Below, in pieces: positions 24,422-32,649 of a stretch of 64,000 nt of DNA. Every line of letters starts with the position of its first letter. Within the stretch, counting starts at the first letter, position 1. Made by a program: the position numbers and the translations under genes. The notes below the pieces were generated by a model. That model was not told where the DNA came from and searched no databases. It saw nothing but the letters and a program-made list of their open reading frames with translations. This stretch comes from GCA-2726865 sp050053595 (lineage in GTDB: Archaea > Thermoproteota > Bathyarchaeia > TCS64): assembly GCA_050053595.1 (NCBI GenBank), contig JASFTK010000001.1, positions 1-64,000 of the forward strand, given 5' to 3'.

Positions 24422-25870
24422 TTAGAGGACCTCGTCCCAGCTCGCCTTCGTCCTCTCTAGCCAGACCTTGGTCTCGGGCCTGAGGTTATCGATGCGGGTG
24501 GAGAGGTACTCCTTCACCTTCCCGCCTAGAGCCACGGTATCCTCATAGCCCATCTTCTTGACCAGCTCGTCGATCTCCTCCTGGGTCCTGTGCCTTGCTG
24601 GCCAGTCGTCGGTGTTTGCGATCCTGATTGCTGCGATGGCTGAGTTGGCTACGCACTCCCTCTGGGCTCTGAGGTCTGCCTTGTCGACGGTGTCGTACAT
24701 GGTATGACCGTAGCCCCTTCCCCCGCGCCTCCGGGCCTCCTCCGGGTCCCCCATCCTCCCCGTGGGCACCCCCCTCAGAAGGAAGGGCCAGTGGTCGCTA
24801 TAGGGGCTGACACTCTGCCAGATGGGTATCTTGGCGCCTATGGCTCCAGCGATCTCCTGGAAGAAGGGCTCAAGCTCTGGGAAGCCACTCAGGTTGAAGC
24901 CCTGTCTACCCGCCCTGCCCGCGGCATCAAAGTTGAGCATGAACCTGATCCCCTCCATCTCCTCTGGGTGCTGGTCGACGTAGGCCCTGCTCCCAAAGAG
25001 GCCGATCTCCTCTGAGCCGAAGAGTATGAATCTCATGGGGCGTTCCAGATGCTCCCGCTCTCCTGAGAGGACCCTGGCCACCTCCATTACACAGGCTGCC
25101 CCAGTGGCGTCGTCCAGAGCCCCCACCGCAATGTCGTGACCCTCATAATGGGCACCATACACCAACATATCACCATCTCCCGTCCCCGGGAGATCCGCAA
25201 TGACATTCCATGTCTCCACATCGAGGTTCTGGCACCTGGTCTTGAGTTTGACCTTGACCTCCCCTGTCCGCTGGAGCTGCCGCGCAAGGTAGTGGCCGTC
25301 CTCGTAGCTCACCCCCACCGCCGGTATGATGGGGCTTATACCCCCTGTCGGCGGGCCGTAGGCGGGGTAGTGGTTCATGAATATCCATCCCGCTGCGCCT
25401 GCAAGGACGCTCCTCTGGTACTTCTCGCTCCTGTGGAGGGATCGGGTCATCCCGAGGGGGGTACGGCTGGTCACCATAGCGATCTTCCCCTTGATCTCTC
25501 CTTTCCTCTCCTCGTAGATGTCTACTGGGCCGTCACCCAGGAATACCAGTTCAGCCTCGACTTCTCCTTCGCAGCCCATTGGGAGGGCGATGCAAGGGAT
25601 CTCTTTCTCCTTGGGCTCCATCATTATGAGGGTAGAGGAGCCCCGGATCCAACCGGGATGTGTGAATCTCTCCATGTGGACATTCTCCAAGCCGTACTCC
25701 TCCAGCTTCCCCACCATGTACTCACAGGCTGCCCGGTCGTCCCCCGAGCCCGGCCAACGGCTCCCATACTCATCACAGAGAACCACGATGTTCTCCATGG
25801 TCTCGGTACTCCCGTAGACCTCGCCCAGTATCCTCTTGTCCAATTCAGTGTAAGGGTTTACCAATATCAA
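24422..25870 (-). CDS. M28-family metallopeptidase with inserted PA-like domain (copy 2)
   Basis: A 482-residue paralogue of the 22346-23776 protein, sharing almost identical blocks (GAAGWIFMNHYPAYGPPTG, SVSPYSDHWPFLLRG). Zinc ligands are in YGAHYEGHDIAVGALDDATGA, GSEEIGLFGS, NFDAAGRAG and GRGYGHTMYDTVDKAD, all kept. No export signal is present. The pair flanks the VOC gene in the same orientation, indicating a tandem duplication of a peptidase gene that has since diverged. Confidence 0.9.
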   Translation of the reverse strand: MILVNPYTELDKRILGEVYGSTETMENIVVLCDEYGSRWPGSGDDRAACEYMVGKLEEYGLENVHMERFTHPGWIRGSSTLIMMEPKEKEIPCIALPMGCEGEVEAELVFLGDGPVDIYEERKGEIKGKIAMVTSRTPLGMTRSLHRSEKYQRSVLAGAAGWIFMNHYPAYGPPTGGISPIIPAVGVSYEDGHYLARQLQRTGEVKVKLKTRCQNLDVETWNVIADLPGTGDGDMLVYGAHYEGHDIAVGALDDATGAACVMEVARVLSGEREHLERPMRFILFGSEEIGLFGSRAYVDQHPEEMEGIRFMLNFDAAGRAGRQGFNLSGFPELEPFFQEIAGAIGAKIPIWQSVSPYSDHWPFLLRGVPTGRMGDPEEARRRGGRGYGHTMYDTVDKADLRAQRECVANSAIAAIRIANTDDWPARHRTQEEIDELVKKMGYEDTVALGGKVKEYLSTRIDNLRPETKVWLERTKASWDEVL

Positions 25871-25961
25871 TCACGGTTTAATATTCGTTCAAAGCGATAT
25901 TTATTTTCCGTTGAGGGCTAACCCTATAAGGGGATGGTTGTAGTGGGGGGTTGGGGATATT

Positions 25962-26829
25962 TTGTCGGTCCTGATATTCACGGATAATCCCACGGTGGAG
26001 GAGACCCAGTTGGTCCGCGAGGAGCTGCGAGAGAGGGGTATCGAACACACGTTCATAGCTCCCTGGGACATCATCCTGCCCGAGATCCCTGAATTTGATG
26101 TCGGGATGGTCTACGTCCCCAGCAACATGCTCAACCGGGGCTCCACCTTCGAGCTCATCCACAGGCTGTTACTCCTCAGGGAGCTCGACCGCCAGATAGG
26201 GATCGTCGTTAACCCCGTGGACAGCATGCTCCTATACTCCAAGGGGCACCTCACCGTCCAGCTGAACGGCTTAGACATCCCCCATCCTAACACCATAGTC
26301 ACCGAGAACATCGAGGTCGCTCATGATTTCGCCACTGAACTCATCGACTCAGGGAAGACTGTGGTCCTCAAACCCCTCTGCCGGGGCCGAGGGATCGGGG
26401 TTGTCAGGCTCGACAGGATCCGCAGCCGTAGTGACCTACTACAGTACCTGATGTGGTACAACAGGTCCCACAGCCACGGGGTCTTCTATCTCCAAGAGTA
26501 CATCCCGAACCTGGGCTACGACATACGGTGCATGGTAGTAGACGGAGAAGTGGTGGGCCGTGAGAAGAGATCGAACCCCGAAGATTTCAGGTACAATGTG
26601 GCAGCCGGGGGTCTGGCCGAGCCTTTTGACGATCCCATCTACGACGAGCTGGCGGTTGAGGTAACGGAGGCTCAAGATCTGCGGCATCGACGTTCTACCA
26701 ACCCGTGAGAGAGGGCCTTACATCCTTGAAGCCAACTGCTTCCCGGGTTACACCGCCCTCATTGAGGCGACAGGTATACCGATCCATGCGAGGATTGTGG
26801 ACTACTTCCAGCACTTACTGAAGGGGTAG
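25962..26829 (+). CDS. RimK-like ATP-grasp ligase, frameshifted near the 3' end
   Basis: An ATP-grasp enzyme of the RimK type, which joins a carboxylate to an amine (for example glutamate-tail or peptide ligation) using ATP. Frame 1 runs from 25962 to a stop at 26708 and carries GKTVVLKPLCRGRGIGVVRLD and YLQEYIPNLGYDIRCMVVDGEVV. From about 26670 the true ending continues in the +1 frame: KICGIDVLP, then YILEANCFPGYTALIEATGIP, with the metal-binding E-x-N, up to TAG at 26827-26829. The family normally has two or three more residues at the junction, so a small indel lies there. Either broken or an assembly error. Confidence 0.8.
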
Positions 26830-26890
26830 AGAGCGCTCAATCTGTTCCTGAACCATAAAAATTTAGTATTGAGCCCCCAAAGTCTTCAAG

Positions 26891-26983
26891 ATGGGCGTAT
26901 ACACAGCACCCCAAGGGGAGAGCCCCCTATATGGGACCACTGAGGCTCCTGTGGACGCTCATAGAATAGTAAAGTATTGGTGA
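26891..26983 (+). CDS. Possible small leaderless ORF, 30 aa, before ndk
   Basis: ATG at 26891 lies about 25 bases after an AAAATTTAG TATA-like element, where a leaderless message would begin. The 30-codon frame (MGVYTAPQGESPLYG, ending HRIVKYW) stops six bases before the ndk start. No homologue is recognised, so it may be a real peptide, a leader peptide, or chance. Confidence 0.25.
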   Translation: MGVYTAPQGESPLYGTTEAPVDAHRIVKYW

Positions 26984-26989
26984 AACACG

Positions 26990-27439
26990 TTGGAGCGGGA
27001 GTTTATCATGATTAAACCCGACGGCGTCCAGAGAGGACTCATCGGGGAGATCATCTCAAGATTCGAGAGGCTGGGGTTGAAGGTCGTCGCGATGAAGATC
27101 CTCGAGGTTTCACGAGATCAGGCTGAGAGGCATTATGCCGTCCACAAGGGCAAACCCTTCTACGATGGTCTCATCAGGTACATCACGAGCGGCCCCGTAG
27201 TCGCGATAGTTGTGGAGGGGTGGGACGCAGTTAAGCATGCAAGGAAGATCATCGGGGCCACCGACCCGAAGGAAGCCACACCAGGCTCTATCAGGGGGGA
27301 TCTGGGGCTAGACATCCAGAGAAACATCGTCCACGCCGGGGACTCCCCTCAGAACGCCAAGGAAGAGTACTCGATCTACTTCAATGAGGACGAGATATTG
27401 GTCTACACCCGCATCGACGAAGCCCTCCTCTACGCCTGA
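26990..27439 (+). CDS. ndk: Nucleoside diphosphate kinase
   Basis: A 149-residue kinase that passes the gamma-phosphate of ATP to other NDPs through a phosphohistidine. The TTG start gives the usual EREFIMIKPDGVQRGLIGEI; the catalytic histidine is H115 in RNIVHAGDSP. The family normally reads HASDS or HGSDS. Here the serine after His-Ala is glycine, which removes a conserved hydrogen bond but is unlikely to abolish activity. Ends in the expected EEYSIYFNEDEIL. Confidence 0.96.
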   Translation: MEREFIMIKPDGVQRGLIGEIISRFERLGLKVVAMKILEVSRDQAERHYAVHKGKPFYDGLIRYITSGPVVAIVVEGWDAVKHARKIIGATDPKEATPGSIRGDLGLDIQRNIVHAGDSPQNAKEEYSIYFNEDEILVYTRIDEALLYA

Positions 27440-27493
27440 CCTCCTAGCCAGCCCCTTGTACGAGTGCAGAGCCTAGATGGGGGTTGCAGTCCC

Positions 27494-28321
27494 TCATTTA
27501 GGTTTGCTCAGCTTATCCCGGGCTAGGAAACCGTAGTAGGCCTCCTTGGCGTCGGACGCCATGAATCTAACCTTGTCCCCTGCGATCCTCTCGTCCCCCG
27601 GCATGAAGAAGATGTTATTGAAGGCTCCCCCTTGGTCCTTGTAGGTTATGTCCACGGTGATGGGGGTCTCAAATCTGAGGGGCGGGATCTCGTGGCGCCG
27701 TTTGAGACCTTCGATGACGGTCTCCTTGATAAGCCTCTGAGCCTTCTTGGGGTGGAGGGAGACCGCACTGTACCTCCCTATACCCTTCTTCACCGGGGCA
27801 ACAGCGATCTCGTAGGAGATGTTGTCCCTTATGTACTCCAGACTGTCATCGTCCCCAGAGATCATCACCAAGGGGACCCCATAGTGACCAGCTAACGCGG
27901 CGTTGAGGCAGGTCTCAGTGAGGCTCTTCCCATTAAATTCCACGGATCTCACATCCCAGATGTGACCTAACACAGCATCCTCTTGGATGAGATGGCCGTG
28001 AGCGCCGATACAGATCAGAGCGTCAAAACTCCCATCCAAGCCGAGGACCTCGTCAAAGAGCTCAGCGGAGTTGACGACTATATTGACATTCTCCGGGAAC
28101 TCCTCGGAATAGACGTTCATCGACTTCCCGTGAGCGTCATTGAACCAGATCTCCGCCTCGGGATCCACCTCCAAGACCCCCTCTATCGACGCTTTGACGT
28201 CCTCGGTGGCGAAACGCTGACCCCGAGGGTAGGCCGAGGGGGTTTTGGTGGTCGGCCCCGTCATGCCTCCCCCCGCTATTCCTGAGACCCCTTCCATGTC
28301 AAAGGAGATGTATACCTTCAA
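27494..28321 (-). CDS. M55-family D-aminopeptidase (DppA-like)
   Basis: A 275-residue zinc peptidase of family M55, whose founding member DppA of Bacillus removes N-terminal D-amino acids such as D-Ala from peptides. The N-terminal SxDxEG metal motif is seen in MKVYISFDMEGVSGIAGG; further ligands are in FNDAHGKSMNVY and GAHGHLIQEDAVLGHIW, and EFNGKSLTETCLNAALAGHYGVPLVMISGDD is the family core. Length matches. Together with two D-aminoacylases in this window it points to use of D-amino-acid peptides, probably of bacterial cell-wall origin. Confidence 0.92.
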   Translation of the reverse strand: MKVYISFDMEGVSGIAGGGMTGPTTKTPSAYPRGQRFATEDVKASIEGVLEVDPEAEIWFNDAHGKSMNVYSEEFPENVNIVVNSAELFDEVLGLDGSFDALICIGAHGHLIQEDAVLGHIWDVRSVEFNGKSLTETCLNAALAGHYGVPLVMISGDDDSLEYIRDNISYEIAVAPVKKGIGRYSAVSLHPKKAQRLIKETVIEGLKRRHEIPPLRFETPITVDITYKDQGGAFNNIFFMPGDERIAGDKVRFMASDAKEAYYGFLARDKLSKPK

Positions 28322-28442
28322 CCCTACCCACCTTCAGAGATATCCGTGTCTAATACTCCCTATTTGTATTTACCGGGATCACCCTCGGATCGATGGGACA
28401 ACGAACCTCTGGACCAATTGATGGCGGTTGTGCCTCAATGGG

Positions 28443-28832
28443 TCATGGCCTTTTGAGCATATCAACGTCAACTAAGACCACAATCACTGCGTTGACCATA
28501 ATTATGCCGTGGGTCCTAGCCTCATCAGTTGTGGAGGAAACGGGGAATCTGATCCCGCCTCGGATAACGTCTATCCTCCTCTCCCCTTCAGGGAGGATAT
28601 TCAAAACGGCTTCCGCGTCCACACTCTCAGGGTTTGGGGTGGCCACCGTGACATCCACCATAAGGGCCTCCTCCACCTCCTCGAAGCTGTCGGCCTCGAA
28701 AAGCTGCATCAGACCCACCATGCTGGAATGGCTGATGGCGTCTTTGACAGCCCTCTGGGCTGCCTTAGTCTCGTCCTCGCCGTGGAGATCTATGCCGGTC
28801 CCGACCTCCACCAGATAACGTCTATAAACCAT
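28443..28832 (-). CDS. Lin0512-family protein
   Basis: A 129-residue protein matching the conserved Lin0512 family of unknown function: RYLVEVGTGIDLHGEDETKAAQRAVKDAI at the N-terminus, a central VDVTVATPNPESVD strand region and EGERRIDVIRGGIRFP. The fold is probably a small alpha/beta dimer. Divergent from nadC with about 100 bases between the starts. No pathway is indicated by the neighbours. Confidence 0.8.
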   Translation of the reverse strand: MVYRRYLVEVGTGIDLHGEDETKAAQRAVKDAISHSSMVGLMQLFEADSFEEVEEALMVDVTVATPNPESVDAEAVLNILPEGERRIDVIRGGIRFPVSSTTDEARTHGIIMVNAVIVVLVDVDMLKRP

Positions 28833-28939
28833 CTCAGATCCATCGAAGACTTCTATTTCTAAGGGGATAAAAAGGGTTCTTGACCCCTTAAAATATAAGA
28901 TCGGATCAGGGAGTTGAACAAGAATATACGGTTAAGGCG

Positions 28940-29803
28940 GTGAGGATGACGGGTAGGCGCCAACTGGTGGAAGAGAAGCTGAAGGATTTCCTCGAGGAAG
29001 ACATTGGGATGGGTGACATCACCTCCATCGCTCTCGTGGACGAAGACCAACAGGGGAGAGCACGCCTTTATTTCAGGGAGGATGGTGTCGCCGCTGGGCT
29101 CCGGGAGGCTGGGATGGTCTTCAATCTTCTCGGATGCGATGTCAAGCCCCACAGGAAAGACGGAGAAATGGTCCAAGAGGGACAGACCCTGATTGAGGTC
29201 GAGGGTTCTGTCAGGGCTCTCCTCGCCGGGGAGAGGACTGTCCTCAACATCGTGGGCAGGATGTCTGGCATCGCCACCCGGGTCGCGGAGGCTCAGAGGG
29301 TTGCCTCTGAGGCGAATCCCGGAGTGAGGGTTGCAGCGACCCGTAAAACAGTGCCAGGCCTCAGGGATCTTGACAAGAGGGCGGTTGAGCTGGGGGGCGG
29401 GGATACCCACCGATTCAGGCTGGACGATTGTGTTCTCATCAAGGACAACCACCTCGCCCTCGTCCCTTCAATCGCCGAGGCGGTCGGGAGAGCACGGGAC
29501 AGGGTGAGCTTCACCAAGAAGATCGAGGTGGAGGTCCGGAGCCTTGAGGGGGCTCTGGAGGCCGCAGAGGCCGGTGCTGATATTGTGATGTTTGACAACA
29601 TGCCCCCGGGGGAAATCTGTATAAGCTTGGACGGGTTGAATGAGAGAGGTCTCAGAGAGGGAAGGCTGTTCGAGGCTTCAGGCGGGATAACCCTCAGTAA
29701 TCTGGCGGATTACGCCGCCTCTGGTGTAGATGTAGTCTCGATGGGCAGCCTCACCCACTCTGTGAGGAGCCTCAACGTCAAGCTTGAGATAGAGATGGTA
29801 TAG
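28940..29803 (+). CDS. nadC: Nicotinate-nucleotide pyrophosphorylase (carboxylating)
   Basis: A 287-residue quinolinate phosphoribosyltransferase of NAD synthesis, making nicotinate mononucleotide from quinolinate and PRPP. Family marks: FLEEDIGMGDITSIAL, AGERTVLNIVGRMSGIAT, AATRKTVPGLRDLDKRAVELGGGDTHRFRLDD, LIKDNHLAL, IEVEVRSLE and MFDNMPP, plus EASGGITLSNLADYA. GTG at 28940 or ATG two codons later may start. It precedes nadA by one base and forms the operon nadC-nadA; no nadB or aspartate dehydrogenase is nearby. Confidence 0.96.
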   Translation: MRMTGRRQLVEEKLKDFLEEDIGMGDITSIALVDEDQQGRARLYFREDGVAAGLREAGMVFNLLGCDVKPHRKDGEMVQEGQTLIEVEGSVRALLAGERTVLNIVGRMSGIATRVAEAQRVASEANPGVRVAATRKTVPGLRDLDKRAVELGGGDTHRFRLDDCVLIKDNHLALVPSIAEAVGRARDRVSFTKKIEVEVRSLEGALEAAEAGADIVMFDNMPPGEICISLDGLNERGLREGRLFEASGGITLSNLADYAASGVDVVSMGSLTHSVRSLNVKLEIEMV

Positions 29804-29804
29804 G

Positions 29805-30728
29805 TTGGAACCCTCAGAGCTACAGACGAAGATAATCGAACTCAAAGAGGAGAAGGACGCCCTCCTACTAGCCCATAACTACCAGATAGACGAGATCCAG
29901 GTGATCGCCGACTACATCGGTGACTCCCTGGGGCTCTGCAGGAAAGCCCAGGGGGTCGAGGACAAGGATATGATCGTGTTCTGCGGCGTCGACTTCATGG
30001 CTGAGACGGCTTCGATCCTCAACCCCCAAAAGAAGGTGGTGATCCCCACCACAAGAGCTAGGTGCCCCATGGCAGCGATGCTCCCCCTTAAAGTCCTCAG
30101 AGCAATGAAGGAAGCTCACCCCGGAGCCCCTGTCGTTCTCTACGTCAATACCCTTGCTGATGTGAAGGCCGAGGCCGATGTAACCTGCACTTCCTCCAAC
30201 GCAGCTGAGATCGTAGCCCAGATGGAGGGGGATACCGTCCTTTTAGGACCTGACAGGAATTTAGCCTGGTATGTCTCTCAGAGGGTCCCCCATAAGGAGG
30301 TGATCCCGGTACCCGATTATGGCCACTGTAATGTCCATCGATTCATGGGGGACGGCTCCGAGGCGATGGAGCTCAAGAAGAGACATCCAGACGCTGAACT
30401 CCTGGTCCACCCCGAGTGCGAGCCAGAGTTCCAAGAGAAAGCAGACTTCATCCTCTCCACCGGGGGCATGTACCGCCGGTGTAAAGAGTCAGACGCTGGG
30501 ACCTTCATCATCGCCACCGAGATGGGTCTAGTCCACCGGTTGAGAAGGGAGATCCCAGGGAAGACCTTCCTCCCTGCCAAGGAACGTACAGAGTGCGCCG
30601 CGATGAAGCGCATCGACCTGGAGAACACTCTTCAAGCCCTCAAGGACGAGGGGCCGGTCGTCAAGGTCCCTCAGGATATTGCTGACAGGGCTCGACTACC
30701 AATAGAGCGAATGCTCAAGATGTCATAA
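29805..30728 (+). CDS. nadA: Quinolinate synthase
   Basis: A 307-residue 4Fe-4S enzyme that condenses iminoaspartate with dihydroxyacetone phosphate to quinolinate. The three cluster cysteines are in VFCGVDFMAETA, CTSSNAAE and TECAAMKRI, and HPECEPEF gives the familiar active-site loop. MAHNYQ-like start: LLLAHNYQIDEIQVIADYIGDS. TTG start one base after nadC, so the two are translated from one message. The cluster makes it oxygen-sensitive, in keeping with an anaerobe. Confidence 0.96.
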   Translation: MEPSELQTKIIELKEEKDALLLAHNYQIDEIQVIADYIGDSLGLCRKAQGVEDKDMIVFCGVDFMAETASILNPQKKVVIPTTRARCPMAAMLPLKVLRAMKEAHPGAPVVLYVNTLADVKAEADVTCTSSNAAEIVAQMEGDTVLLGPDRNLAWYVSQRVPHKEVIPVPDYGHCNVHRFMGDGSEAMELKKRHPDAELLVHPECEPEFQEKADFILSTGGMYRRCKESDAGTFIIATEMGLVHRLRREIPGKTFLPAKERTECAAMKRIDLENTLQALKDEGPVVKVPQDIADRARLPIERMLKMS

Positions 30729-30784
30729 CCGAGTCAGGGTACACGTTTAATCTTTGATGCTTCTCTCTATAAAGCGGTTAGAAT

Positions 30785-31303
30785 ATGTCCGTTGTTGAAT
30801 TTAGGGGTAAGAAGCCGAAAGTTGCAGAGTCGGTGTTCCAAGCCCCCGGCTCATTTATCATCGGAGAAGTCACCATCGATGAGGGTTCCGGGGTCTGGAA
30901 CGGGGCTGTGGTCAGGGGCGACGATGACTCCGTCGAGATCGGCGCCCGTTCCACGGTCTTGGAGAACTGCATAGTCGAGGCCCCTGTCGGGAACCCTGTC
31001 AGTATCGGGGACGACGCCACCATCTCCCATGGGGCTATAGTACATGGCGCCACAGTCGGTGACAGGGCCCTTGTGGGCATAGGGGCAATCGTCCTCGACG
31101 GTGCTGAGGTGGGTGAAGGGGCTGTCATAGGGGCTGGGGCTGTGGTCCCCCCAAGGTCTGTGATCCCTCCGAACACTCTCGCCTTGGGGGTCCCAGCTAA
31201 GCCGGTGCGGGAAGTCAGGGCGGAGGAGAGGAATATGATTAACCAGGAGCAGTCGAGGGTGATCTCTAAGGCGGAGGCTTACAAGAAGATCTTCGTCAAG
31301 TGA
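30785..31303 (+). CDS. Gamma-carbonic-anhydrase-family protein (left-handed beta-helix), one zinc ligand changed
   Basis: A 172-residue left-handed beta-helix protein with hexapeptide repeats (IIGEVTIDEGSGVWNGAVVRGD, VSIGDDATISHGAIVHGATVGD). The two histidines of the second zinc motif, H82 and H87, are present. The first ligand, normally His in NIQD-x3-H, corresponds to Glu65 in NCIVEAPVG. Carbonic anhydrase activity is therefore uncertain; many archaeal relatives are of unknown function or acyl-CoA-interacting. Followed tail to tail by endonuclease III four bases later. Confidence 0.85.
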   Translation: MSVVEFRGKKPKVAESVFQAPGSFIIGEVTIDEGSGVWNGAVVRGDDDSVEIGARSTVLENCIVEAPVGNPVSIGDDATISHGAIVHGATVGDRALVGIGAIVLDGAEVGEGAVIGAGAVVPPRSVIPPNTLALGVPAKPVREVRAEERNMINQEQSRVISKAEAYKKIFVK

Positions 31304-31306
31304 GCC

Positions 31307-31954
31307 CTATTTCTCGTTGTGGGGGAAGGTGAAGGCCGAGGGGCATAGGTCATTGAGGACACACGCTCCACAGTCCGGCTTCCTGGCGTCGCAGATAATC
31401 CGACCATGCTCTATGAGCAGGTAGTTCACTGAGAGCCATTTCTCCATGGGTAAGACCTCCATCAGGTCTCTCTCGATCTTGTCTCTGTACTCCTCCTCAC
31501 TCAACCCCAACCGGTGTGATAGCCTCCAGACGTGGGTGTCTACGGCGATCCCTTCGACGACGCCGAAGGCGTTCCCGAGGACAATGTTGGCGGTCTTCCT
31601 CGCTACGCCTTTGAGTTTGGTGAGTTCTTCCATCGTGGAAGGGACTTCTCCATCATGTTCTTCCACGATGACCTTGCAGGCCTCCTGGATCGCCTCAGCC
31701 TTCCTTCTGTAGAACCCCGAGGACCTAACAGCCTGCTCCAGCTCCTCCCTGGGAGCTTCGGCGTAGCTCTCCGCCGTCCGGTACTTCTTAAAAAGGGTCG
31801 CGGTGACCTTGTTGATCTGTTCATCTGTGCTCTGGGCTGAGAGGATGGTTGCCACTAGGAGGTCCAGGGGGGTCCTCCAGTTCAGGGACGTACCCTCCGC
31901 TTCAGGGTATTCCTTCTCCAATCGGGTTATGATCGTCTTCCCTTTGGCGCTCAT
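31307..31954 (-). CDS. nth: Endonuclease III
   Basis: A 215-residue base-excision DNA glycosylase/AP lyase for oxidised pyrimidines. It has the helix-hairpin-helix LKGVARKTANIVLG with catalytic K120, the general-base aspartate in AVDTHVWRL (D139), and a 4Fe-4S motif CDARKPDCGACVLNDLC (C-x6-C-x2-C-x5-C). The ATG at 31954 was chosen because the longer frame to GTG 32011 would run through the TATA box at about 31981. The resulting N-terminus (SAKGKTIITRLEKEYP) also aligns with bacterial Nth. Confidence 0.93.
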   Translation of the reverse strand: MSAKGKTIITRLEKEYPEAEGTSLNWRTPLDLLVATILSAQSTDEQINKVTATLFKKYRTAESYAEAPREELEQAVRSSGFYRRKAEAIQEACKVIVEEHDGEVPSTMEELTKLKGVARKTANIVLGNAFGVVEGIAVDTHVWRLSHRLGLSEEEYRDKIERDLMEVLPMEKWLSVNYLLIEHGRIICDARKPDCGACVLNDLCPSAFTFPHNEK

Positions 31955-31977
31955 ATCTGCCATGGCAGAGTCAGGGG

Positions 31978-31989
31978 GAATATATGCAT
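31978..31989 (-). promoter_or_regulatory. TATA box of nth
   Basis: ATGCATATATTC on the minus strand, centred about 29 bases before the ATG at 31954, suggesting a leaderless or near-leaderless message and fixing the start. Confidence 0.55.
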
Positions 31990-32166
31990 CTTTCTGGGTG
32001 TTTCTATTCACCGTTTTGGGTGAAAACTAGATCTTTAGGCAAATTATGTTAGATATAAGCAAACATATATAAAGTGGAAGGGAAAGCCTCAAAAAATCTA
32101 TTTACTATCAAAAATAATGTTGGAAAACGCTTAAATCAGAGTCTTCAAAGACGGGGATGGTGAGAA

Positions 32167-32439
32167 ATGGACACGACCGAACCTATAGACGCTCTCAAGG
32201 TAGCGATCCGAGAGGTGATCTCCAAGGTCATGCCTGATGAAGAGGTCGATATCGACGAGATCAAGGACGAGGTTTGGGCCGATCTCTCACGAATCTACTA
32301 TAAATATGAGGACGAGGCCCAAAAACGGGCGTTCAGGTCCGTCATGAAGGAGATAGCAGAGAAGATCCAGGACGATAAATGGGAGACAGTCTATAAGAAG
32401 ATATACCGCGAGGAGCTCAAGGAAAGAACCCCAGTCTAA
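32167..32439 (+). CDS. Hypothetical small acidic protein, 90 aa
   Basis: A 90-residue soluble helical protein with alternating acidic and basic residues (REVISKVMPDEEVDIDEIKDEVW, KRAFRSVMKEIAEKIQDDKWE). No cysteines, no membrane segment. ATG start with GGTGAG six bases upstream. An AT-rich region with TATATA lies about 100 bases before it. No family recognised; monocistronic. Confidence 0.7.
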   Translation: MDTTEPIDALKVAIREVISKVMPDEEVDIDEIKDEVWADLSRIYYKYEDEAQKRAFRSVMKEIAEKIQDDKWETVYKKIYREELKERTPV

Positions 32440-32649
32440 AGATAAAAACAGTCTCTCCCAGAAGCTCCGTATACCCCGTTTCAAACTCACTTGTAATGAC
32501 TCGAAGTAAATACGCCTAGACCACTCACTCCCCTAATTCACGCATATACGGTTTTCGACTCAGAGCACTGAACTACCCCCACAGTTTCCCTCTGAGTGCG
32601 AGTTAAAATTGTTAAATTGTGAGAGGGATATTGTTTAGCGGAGATTCAA

